Source: Plasmodium coatneyi (lineage: Eukaryota; Apicomplexa; Aconoidasida; Haemosporida; Plasmodiidae). Taken from it: a stretch of DNA of 64,000 bases. The notes beneath the pieces are model-generated. The model saw only the letters and a list, made by a program, of their open reading frames with translations, made no database searches and was not told the DNA's origin. A program made the position numbers and the translations under genes. The stretch is from assembly GCF_001680005.1 (NCBI RefSeq), contig NC_033563.1, forward strand, positions 496,001 to 560,000, given 5' to 3'. Positions 53,929 to 64,000 of this stretch are shown in pieces. How positions within the stretch are numbered: position 1 is the stretch's first letter; each line of letters begins with the position of its first letter.

Positions 53929-56372
53929 CGGCTAGCTCGATGGAAAATAGAGAAATGACACGGTGTAGTGGAATTCAAAGCAAATATAAAGGGAATTTCA
54001 CCGGAATGTCATCAACACACGACGACTTTGTGTAAGCAAGATCGCCAGAAATGTGCCAAAGGTGAAATGTTGCATAGGGTACATGAGCCATTAAGTGGTT
54101 CGTTCGTATGTACTTCTTTCCAGGTTGCTCTTTTGTTTGCCCTTTTTTTCTTTTTCTTTTTTTTTCCCATTCACTCCTTGGCTTATTTCGAGGGGGGGAG
54201 TAAATCCCCTGCGTGTTGCCCACGGTAAACAGAAATAAGAGGGTAAAACTGCAGGTTATTTTTCACCTGGGCAGGCATGTACACCTAACAGGTCGCTCGC
54301 GCGCTGGTAGGAAGCGCGTATAGGGTTGGCTTAACTGGGGGGAAGAAAAAAAAAAAAAAGCGGAAAAGGGAAAGGAAAAAGAAATAGAAAAAGAAAAACT
54401 AAAAATGGTGAAGGAAAAGGAAACCTCCCAAATGAAGCATCTCCTGCGACATCGCCGAGGGGAACCTCGCCTGTTCAGAAATTGCATGTTTGAAAAAAAA
54501 AAAAAAAAAAAATTAACTGTAGAATGGGAACAGCGACGTCAAGGATGGGAGGAAGCTCCCACAATTCAAATTCAGATTCAGGATCAGTTTTTTTTTTTTT
54601 TTTTTTTCTTTTAATTCCCCCTTTCTGCGCTTGGCTGGCTCTCAGTGCCTCGTGTGCTTCCCTTTCTAGAAATAAATTGACTCTTCAAAAGGAACTCCCA
54701 CTTCAAGTACAAAAAGACAAGTGCATGCGTGCACACAGGGATGTACAATTCCTGGCCATGTACATGTACGTACGTACTTGCACTAAATTGGCACGCGGAT
54801 GCCTGGGCGAGCAAACAAGTACCTACAAAATGGAAGGAACTTATCCCTTTTTATTCTACACTGGGAGAAGAGGGGCGTTTTTTCCAGGTGCTTGCCATAC
54901 CGCCTTGCATGTAGTGCGTATTCGCAGCGAGTACGCGAACAATCGCGGAGGATTGTAGCAGGTATGCTTCACTTTCGCTGTACCTATACACAGCACATAT
55001 GCTTGTGCATGCTGGAGGAACTGCAAAGGGAGGTAATTTAGCGCGGTATTTTCTTGGCACGTGGACTCGTGCACATGCACGTACACGCGCGTACAAAACG
55101 CGTACAGGTCCGTACAGTCAGTGCAGCCGGGGAAGAAATTGGGGAATTTGGCCGTATGGGACCCCCAATGAATGGGTTTCCCCACGCGTCCAGTAGGAAG
55201 AAAAAAAAAAAAAAAAATTTAAGGATAAAGCCACAATGAAAGCTAGAAGGAAAAGAAATTAAAAGACTCGTTCTACATTAAGCTAAAAAAAAAAAAAATT
55301 GAAATCCTGTTTAGTTTTTTTTTTTTTTTTTTTTAAGAGGAAGAAATACTGCTAATTGTGTAGAATGTGTGTACCCCAAAAGGAATAGAAAAAAAAAGGG
55401 GAGGCAGGGAAATTGTTTTTTTTTTCTTTTTTTTTTTTTATTAATTGTACCGGAAAAGGAAAAAAAAAAGTGAAAAAGTGTTTAGTTTACGAAAAACGTA
55501 AGAGGAAAACACAATAATGTTAACAGGAACGTGATTTTTGCTACACATTCTTTTTGTGACAGCGTGGTTTTTACTACACATACTTTTTGTAACAGCGCGG
55601 TTTTTGCTACACATATTTTTTGCGACTATGCAGCTTTTGCGGCAGATTAAAGAGCTAAGACAAATGGTTTTGAAGCTCGTGTGAAAAACCCACGCTGGTA
55701 TGTGCATACCAGAGCGCTGGATCTCCTTGTATTCCATGCGCCCCCTCCTTTGTGAGGCTTGTCGAACGAGACGGGTCGCTCGACCCGCCTTGCGAGCGCA
55801 TGCCAGTGCACACAAATACGTACATACCACAACGCATGTACACCCCTACATGTAGTAACTTGTACACATCTACGCGGCTAGCCACACACACATTGACTGC
55901 CATGTCCACAAAACGCAACTGCCGAAATTGTGCAACCTCGGGTCATAATCCCCACCTACACACGCGTCACAACGTCCCCTCCGACTGGCGCGAAGTTTTG
56001 TTTCCCACATGTGTTTAATTCCCGTGATTTTTTTTTTTTTTGTTTTTTTTTTTAAACCTGTTTTTTTTTTTTTACCTACAAATAACCGTGGGAAGAGTCT
56101 ACTTTGTGGGGAAGGCTGTGCTCACATTCGTTAACGCACGTGAGCGAGAAGTTTCCCTTATATTGTAAAAAAGAAAAAATTTGCATGAATAGACGGGTCT
56201 TGCTCAGATTGGTAATGCGGAGGAGGCCTCCACAGTTTTGTCCATCGTGGTAAGCCATCACCCCGTAGCTTTCCTCTTCGAGACAGACCCAAAATTGTTA
56301 ACGTCAAGTGACCCCGACTTGTCCAAGTAGATCACCACAAATCCCCACCGCCATCCCCCCGAAGAGTCAACC
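53929..56372. other. Intergenic upstream of the large kinase gene
   Basis: About 2.4 kb of core-like DNA with many homopolymers: A17 at ~54494-54512, T20 at ~54588-54607, A/T tracts at 55201-55220, 55286-55335, 55417-55440 and 56029-56074. No gene is supported. It should hold the kinase gene's promoter, plus the 33-bp repeat listed separately. Confidence 0.5.
55531..55629. repeat. 33-bp tandem repeat, three copies
   Basis: Three units of exactly 33 bp at 55531-55563, 55564-55596 and 55597-55629, each with GGTTTTTGCTACACAT or a one-base variant and a TTTTTTGTGACAGC-type end. A partial fourth unit follows. The array lies in noncoding DNA upstream of the kinase gene. Confidence 0.85.
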
Positions 56373-59300
56373 ATGCATCTGAAGACTAAGATCCCCAACT
56401 TCCTAACCCCCGATCCAGACAGGAAGACCCAAAATTGTATAAACATCAAAAACGAGCTGATACAAAACATGCACAAGATTTACCAGCAGCAGGGGGAAGA
56501 AGCCAGCAGCAGGAAGGGGGCCATCCAGCCATATCACCTGTTCGACCCCGGGGATTATGTGGACTTCCCCCCTTTTAACAGAACCCCAGATGTACAGAAC
56601 ATCTGCGTTGAGTTGAAGCTAAAGTTGGACGTTAGACACGCAGATGGGGAGAGCGACCCCGATTCGTCTATTTTTCTGGACATCAATCCGGGGGGTGTCA
56701 TGTCCAGAAACCAGCGAACCTTCGTCTACCAGTATAGAAGCACCCATCCGGTGCTCGACAAGGGCCTGGACCAGCTCACCAGAGAGCAGCGGATGAAATA
56801 CGTAAGGGAGATGAACCATGCGTATGCTGATGCAACGATGAAGCAACTTCCCCTCCACATGAGTATCTAATCTGTTTATTTTTACATTTTACAACTTACC
56901 CCCCGCACTGCAGTTCACGGCCCTGTCGCACCAACTCGCCGGAAGATCAATCACCTTCCAAGGAACGACGTACAAGCTACTGAACGTGCTACAGACAGCC
57001 ATCTACGGAGGGGTGTACCTCGCACAGGTGGTCGATTCAACTGATGAAAGTTCAGTGAACAAGAAGAAGGCCATAAAAATATTGTCCAAGCATCTAATCG
57101 AATTAGCAAAGGATAAGGTTCAGGAAGATCCCCTCTCAGAGTATCACTACCGGAAGTGTATGAGTGGACACAGTAACATCCTCAGCTGCGACATCATTTT
57201 CGACGACGACTATTATGTCTACATGATCATGCCCTTTGCAGTCCATGGAGACCTCTTCGAAGTGATGAAGACTAGAAGTAAGCCATTCACCGAACAAGAA
57301 GCCAAATATCTGTTTTACCAAATCCTATTATCCATTAAGTTCCTACATTGTAGAAAATTAGCCCTCAGAGACATTTCCCTAGAGAATATACTTTTGTTTG
57401 AAAATGAACAAAACGGATTGATCTACCCTGTTCTGAATGACCCTGGACAGGCAACCCACTTCCGTGTGAATAAGAAAAATGAAGTTACCTTGTTAGAGTA
57501 CACAAAAATATTCGGCAAAATTTTCCGGCCCCCAGAGGTATATGAAAAATGTAAGTATGACCCTACAAGGGTGGACATGTTCTGTGTTGGCTACATCTTA
57601 TACTTTTGCTTAACCAAGCACGAGCTGTTCAGATGTACCTTAGAGAAGGACATGCACTGGAATATGCTCAAAAGTAGACACTATCATGAGCTCCTGCGGG
57701 AGAAGAAAGGACTCCATTTGTCAGAACCCGCTTTAGACTTGATATTTCGCTGCTTAGAACCCAATTTTAAAATGAGACTTGAAATTGGTGAGGCGTTGAG
57801 GCACCCCTGGTTCAAGGGAAACTTCTTTCCTGTTCACAGACAGAGTTTGTTCCTCCCTCAGGGGGACGACACCATGGATGAGGGAAGTGCCCCCTCGGGA
57901 GGACCACCCTCCCCCATGTACAAACTTTCCAAGGAAATAGAACTATGCGCAAAAAGGAAGAATGTAGCTATAGATCATAACACCTCCATAAGATTCAGCA
58001 TCTACGAGCATGTGATCGCTCCTCCCCAGGGGTACTTCAGCGGGGGTAACAACCCCTCCACTTGTTTGAACAGTACACACAGGAGGGAGTACCCCCCAGA
58101 GTGTGAACCCAATGCGGAGGATGACCACATCAGGGGCAAGCGCGCTGAAGACACGCCAAGATGGCCCCCCCCCAGTATGGCTACTCCCACAAGGACAGAC
58201 CTTAACAGCATCTTCAAAGGGATCCCCCACTACGTAGGCAGTCACCCGTACGGAAGTGGTTACCATAAGGGGACTTTCCCCACCAGCCCCACAGATTATC
58301 TGCGCCACAATATGGCCAGGGGTGCTCACTTCCCTTCGGTCCAGGGCATTTATGCAAAGCAGTCTGCCCCTGTGAGGAAATCACCCCCTCTGGTAGAGAA
58401 AGCAGGATGGATCAAGAAGTATGAGGACTCCGTCTCTACCCACACGTGTCACACAAACTGGACAGAAGAAGACAAGCAAAGCAGTTTTCACAACTCACCA
58501 CAAAATTGCAGTCAAATTAGGGAAAAATCCAAATCTAACTTTCTAATGAGGCATAAAAAAGGTGCATACAGAATGATCGGAATGAAAAGGAAGAAGCAGA
58601 AACTCAGTTCCGACGCAACAGCAGAAGAAGTAGATAGGGGTGATAATCTATTCGTTGAAAGCTCAATTAGTAGCCTTCACGTGATGGTTAGGCAGTCGTT
58701 ACAAACGGGGGCACAAGATGATACACTTAAGACGGTGCAGAAAAGTCCTCACATCTTAACAACTGCAGAGGCCACCAAGGGACGTGGACTCCTGAGCATC
58801 TTCTCGGAGAGGCAGTTACCCAATGGGGGAGAACTACCAAAGAATGGAACATTTACCAAGAAGATTGATTATCCCATTGGACCTTTCGAGGGAAGGTCCT
58901 TCATCCATGTGGAGGAGGGACACAGTGGTTGGGGAATTATGTCGAGAAAAAAACACCCCTCTAGAGTGGAACAAAAATATAAATGGCAAAGGAATGAACA
59001 AATTGGAGAGAGTGAAAGACGAAATGATTATTCAACAGAGGGACACTAATAAGAGAGAATTCATCGACCAAATGGAAGAGATGAAACCCCCTCAGTGTGA
59101 GACACCATGGAAGGTAAAACGGAGCGAAAGCTGTGGAGACGTCCACATGGAAGGATTCACAGAAGAGGCAGAAGAAACATATACAGTTGAACTGGAAGGA
59201 GTTGTCTCTCCCATGAATGGAAGCCCACTTCACGACGTCACAGTTGTAACAGAAGGGGATACTCCCCAAAGAACCGATCGGATGGACACAAACGATTCGA

Positions 59301-62300
59301 ATGAAAAAAATGAAGAAACAAAAAATAGCATCCCTTATAATCCAAACGGAGGAAATGGTAACGGTTTTTTCGATTTAAATGAAGTGCTTATCGAAAAGAG
59401 AAACGCACCTCATGGGGTAGTTCACTTGGGGGAGGAAGCTCCTCCAAATGGACTACATAAGGGAGATCCCTGCAGGGGAGTAAAACGGTGGTGCAGTTTG
59501 GGCGGAAGAGAGATCGTATGGAATGACTTTTATACAAAGGGTGTCTTCACTCCTGGCAAAGAAAATTCTTACGGCGGGGAAATTACACCAAGCGTATGTA
59601 CAGGCAGTCACACAGATCAACGTCCTCATCCAAGTGAGTCGAAGGAAAACGTAAAAGGGACTCCATCGAATGAAGAAGTTAACAAGGGGAAAATACCTCC
59701 ACACAGAAATGCATCCTACGCCTATATGAAAGACGAAACGGAGTCTCCAAGATTGAATTGCCCATCATGTGAGGACAACTATTCTGACGTAGTAACTAGC
59801 CATGTGGAATCGCTCAAACGGTGCGCATCCCACAACAATTGTGAAGAACAGAACCAAACGGGTTCTAAATCGTTCGATAGATGTAGCGAGGGGGAATCAA
59901 GACAGATGTGCAGCATTTTCAGTAGGAGCGTGTCCTGTTCCATGGACCAGGGGAAGGCAAGCACGTCGGACAATTTAATCACAACCATGTCGTCGTGCTT
60001 GTCCGAGGTTGACTTAGAAATAGACATGGCAAATATGAAAAGGGAGTGGTCCACGCAGGATGGCTCCAAGGATAGGACGTTCACCCTGCAGGGGGGCGAG
60101 GCGGAGGCGACGTGCAGTGAGATAATGGATCGTGGACTTCTCTCCGGTGAGCCGAACGACGAGGAGGAAGATTTTAAAGACGCACTGGAGTACGAACTGG
60201 AACACGAGCTGCAGAGGGAGATCAGGGAGGAGGAGCGGCAACTCGAGAGAGAGCTGGAAGTGGAGCTGGAAACGGACGTAAAATTGGACAAGGTGTCGTA
60301 TGTAAAGGTAAACGTTGATCCATACGTAGATCCCGATGTTGTGCAGCTACATGCAGCTTCTTCCTGCGCATCCGGCGGGGGGAATCTGAACCACGAGGGG
60401 GCCTCGGCATCCGCGAAGGAGAAAGTTAGAAACGGTTCGAATTGCACGCTGAAGGAGCAGTATGAATCCATGTCTTATGTGGAAGGCCAACCCGGATTGC
60501 CCCCCCAATGGCAAGAGGGCAACGCAGTGAAGATGCACCCGAACAACACATGGAACCATTCGACTAGCACAAAAAAAGGGAACCAAGAAATAAAAACAGC
60601 GTGTAAAAACTCACTCAGTGGCAAGAAAAGAGAACTGGTCGGAGATATTACGGTGGAAGAAGACACGATGAGAAAACGTGTAGCTGTATCTGGGATCTCC
60701 ACGAAGAGAAGCACTCCATGCAAGTTCCAACTGAGAAAAAAAAAGTCCACTAGTAAAATGAAGAAAGTGTACTCTTCTGCCAACCCAGAAAAAAAGAAGA
60801 GCAGAATTGTGAGGCTTCAAAAATGTGTGCTCAGTGAAGGGTTAAGGAACAGTCGGAGTGGACCTGCAAAAGGAGGGACCCCCAAAAGTGGGATCGCTAC
60901 AAAGGGGATTCCCGTTATCGGGACCGTCAGCAGCGTCAAGCCTCATCCCCTTGGCAAACATTTAGAAGCGCTTCACCGAAAAGACAGGGACGGAACGAAC
61001 GGCATAGGCTCCATTATCGACTGCACGAGTAGGAAGGGGATACCCAAAACGAAGACGAAGATGTCCTGCGACAGGAAGAAGTGTTTATCGAAGAGACACA
61101 CCATATCGGAGCTCCGTCCTGTAGGAGGCGGCAATATCATCAGTGACATTGGCGGTAATACCCATGCGAAGGCTCTGCCGGATCTGAGGGCGACAAAAAC
61201 AAGCAGCAAAATTCACAGTGCAAAATCAGCAGGGGCAAAGAGCATTCTACTGCATCTACCTGACACTAGGATGATTGTGGAGAAGCTCCGTGATTTTGGA
61301 AAGAGACACACAATTTCTAACGCGACAACCGATCGGAGGAGTCGTGAAGGTATACAGACACACTCGGTGAAGTCAAGGTACGGTGGGGACTGTCTCCCCA
61401 AGGGGGGCGTAAGGGGAATGCAGGTGATCCCCGCCTCGAGGGGCACTGTCGGAATGATTAGCCTGAAGGATGACATGAAGGCGGGCAATGGCATCCGTAG
61501 CAGTGTCGGCGGAGTGTTGACCACACAGGTAGCCAAGTGGAACGGAAGACATGTAGAAACGAAAGCTCGAAGGAACCACAACCAGGTGCACAGAACCTGT
61601 TCGGAGGAGCGGAACCAAAAGGAGCTAATAAAGAACCATGTGGATAAAGAATTTAAGGGCAAGGAAAAAAGCACTTTTGTCAAATTGCACCGAGGTGGTG
61701 AATCCCCCACGGAGGAGCCGACCACCATAGACAAGGACAGCCTCCTCCAACGATTCAACAAAACAGGGCTTTATGCAAATGGGGAAAAAGCACATGTGGA
61801 CCACGGGTTAGGTAGCGAAGATGAAATTCCCACAGCGGCTGAGAGGAAGGAAAGAGTTTTGCTGAAGAAGGATTTTCCCCAAATGTGGGAGAGAGGTGAA
61901 CTGGACAAACACAGGGCAGGTGAAAGGGTGCAAGGTTACCAAGATGTGCTGCTACACTGCTTAGTAGGAAAGGATGACCCTTCACATTATAGAAGCGCCG
62001 TGAGTGAAAAAATGCCCGAGCGGGTAAAGGGAAGAAGCACTAGGACGGTGGAAATTCCTTTAGGGAAGGACTACTCGAAGGATAAGTCGGTTTTGAGGAC
62101 AGACCCTCATATGGTGGTAACACCGAGACAATTAAGGATCAGTGGGAAGAAGCGCCCGGAAGAGACACCAACGGGTAGAAGGAAAGAAAATGGAAGGACA
62201 AGAATCTCAAGTGATGAGTTGGTACTGAATAGATTTTTGGCTAAAATGGGGGGGAACATCCCTGCAAGAGTGCCTAAACGGGAGAGCATAAAGAAGGGAG

Positions 62301-64000
62301 GCTCCAAAAGTATCCAACCGAACAAGGTAAACGCTCACGTGGAAAGGAGAGCCAATGTGATAAAGCAAAAGAGTTCCCTGTGTAGGAGTGTGGTGGGTAG
62401 CCAAAGAGGAAACAACGCGAAGGAGGGAGAAAAGGAGCGAAAAAAAGAAGAGACGAAGAAAACAAAGAAGAATGAAAGCAGGAGAACGAAAGACGGGGTA
62501 ATCAAACGAGGAGGTGCTCACGTAGGGGGAGACAGAGAAAAGTATCCAAACGGGGTGACCCCTAGCAGAGTCGAACTGCGCGAAGGGAAAAAGGACAGCT
62601 ACCTGGAGAAGCGAAAAACTTATGTGTTCTTTCTTAAGAAGGGCCTGAAAGGAAAACTGGAAAAAATGAACCAAAAGGCAGAAGCAGAAAAACATAGGAA
62701 GAAAGTGGAGGGCATTTTGCAGAAGCGAACAGAAATGAGTAAAAGCCCCACCGATGCTAATAGATCGAAGAAGACACTAGAAGGAGAAAACCCAAGAGAG
62801 GAGGAACAAAAAAAATTATATGAAAAAGTGTACCCAGGGGAACCACAGGACGTGCCCCCATTGGAATCAAAGAACCTGCATGGGCAGATGACAACGTGTA
62901 GATACACCCCTCACGTCAATGAAAAAGGAAAAGAAGTTTCTTTCCACAGTGAGAACAACGGTCTTATGAATGGAAGTTGCCACCAATCAGTCAGGGACAT
63001 CGGGGTGGAAGTTCGATCTGAAGTCACATCTCCTAGGGGGAACATTAATCTGTCCGATGAGAGGAAGGTGGTACACTTTAGCCACTTGGACTCGAAGAAT
63101 GGAAGGAGCAATCATTCCTTGGGGATACCCAGCGTGGCTGTAAGTTGGAAGGACACTTCTAATTTTCATCGCAATGGGAACGATGGTGAAATGGGGCATG
63201 ATATCAGACCCTCCTCCCCATCGAATGCACAGAAAGGGGGGGTACAAGCTCCAGATGTATCCTTCACGGGGCGGGGAAAGGATGTTCCCATTGGAGGAAA
63301 CATAACACAGGGTTATTCCCCAAGGGGTCCGTACCAAATAGGTTCTGTAAAAACTGCCAGGGAAGGGGACCTAGAATCCTTTTCGAGGAGAACGCCAACA
63401 GGAGACACGCGTTACGCAGATAAGGTGAACCTTGAGAGGTCAATGGAAGGAGAAAAAGTTTCGACCAACCGGGTTGCTTGTATGTCTTCATATTGGGACA
63501 ATCCAAATGATGAGGGATCCCACACACCCGTTGCATGGAGACCGATGCTGCACAGGCGGATGGTAGGTGGTGCATCTAAGGGGGAACGAACAACCCCCAT
63601 GGAGACGGATCCAATGATAGCAAGTAGGACTGACACGAATGTCGCAGGTGAAAGCGCCACCGGGGGAAAAAAACGAACTGATGGAAACGCAAAAAGGGGA
63701 ACAGAAGGAGAAAAGTACAACCAAAACGAACCCACCAATTTTACACAACACCAAGTCGGTACTAGAAGATGCAGCAACGATAGGACAGTGAATGCACATG
63801 GGAATATAAAGCAGGAATTTTTGTCGCATGCCAAGGAGAAGATGAAGCGCCTTCTTAACTTGAACGATGAAATGCAAAGGAGTGGTGAGAAGAACGTTCT
63901 CCAGGTTAACTCAAACATGGGAAGCCCTTCCATGTGGTGGTCACACCTAGAACAGGGCACTAACACGTACCTGCAGGACGGCCAACGAAAGAAAAAACAA
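56373..64000 (+). CDS. Large atypical protein kinase, 3' end outside window
   Basis: Exon 1 56373..56801 and exon 2 from 56914 (donor TAC|GTAAGG, acceptor CACTGCAG|TTC, phase 0). The first 143 residues are not recognised. The kinase domain runs ~157-440: TTYKLLNVLQTAIYGGVYLAQ (nucleotide loop), KKKAIKIL (Lys198), catalytic loop ALRDISLEN (295-301, Leu for the His of HRD), NDPGQA (319-321, DPG for DFG), RPPEV (APE-like) and MRLEIGEALRHPWF (subdomain XI). The frame then stops at TAA 59047-59049. The +1 frame is open from about 58,865 through the end of the window (at least 1,650 codons), with coding-like charged sequence. The two frames overlap around the A7 run at 58947-58953, so one gene with an indel or an unseen intron is likely. 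The tail is basic and disordered, with a Glu-rich coiled coil (ELEHELQREIREEERQLERE). Gene order matches a putative protein kinase on P. falciparum chromosome 3. Substrate is unknown. Confidence 0.82.

Noticed and set aside
59779..63966. Many minus-strand open frames of 60-230 codons
   Set aside because: All lie opposite the continuous plus-strand frame of the kinase gene; Ser/Phe-rich products are typical antisense shadows.

Overview
This is nuclear DNA of a malaria parasite from the simian/vivax clade, most likely Plasmodium knowlesi or the close relative P. coatneyi. The core genes have moderate GC, long poly(dA:dT) tracts between genes, short introns and low-complexity protein inserts. 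Four pir genes (the kir/vir family) lie inside a block of conserved housekeeping genes rather than at a chromosome end, and telomere-type repeats (GGGTTTA/GGGTTCA) occur inside one of them. Chromosome-internal pir genes with internal telomeric repeats are known for P. knowlesi; in P. vivax pir genes are mostly subtelomeric. The species call is inference. No tRNA, rRNA or CRISPR array was seen.

Layout. 1-34,400 is a core block: a histidine-phosphatase/phosphoglycerate-mutase-like protein (+), a secreted protein of the PIESP1 type that I read as a B3GLCT-like glycosyltransferase (+), a DEAH RNA helicase of DHX57/DHX36 type (-), eIF3 subunit K (-), a TRAPP subunit (+), a small two-helix membrane protein (+), an unknown Asn-rich protein (+), a second small membrane protein (+), an SRRM1/SRm160-type PWI splicing coactivator (-), and a valine-tRNA ligase (+). 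As far as I recall, this order matches P. falciparum chromosome 3 around PF3D7_0310300 to PF3D7_0311400.

34,850-41,700 is an AT-rich island with two tandem kir genes on the minus strand, the first with two PIR-type domains. 41,763-44,886 returns to the core with a ubiquitin-like-domain PI4K-gamma-type kinase (-). 46,650-53,870 is a second island with a head-to-head kir pair (- and +), intronic telomeric and G/T-rich repeats, and a 30-bp satellite plus a 43-bp repeat at its right edge. From 56,373 the core resumes with a very large protein-kinase gene (+) that leaves the window and changes reading frame near 58,950-59,050.

The core genes serve RNA processing, translation, vesicle tethering, ER glycosylation and lipid or protein phosphorylation. 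They share no operon-like logic. The kir genes encode predicted variant proteins exported to the red-cell surface. Exon structures were worked out by eye from GT/AG sites, reading-frame continuity and family resemblance; all gene models given close in frame unless stated.
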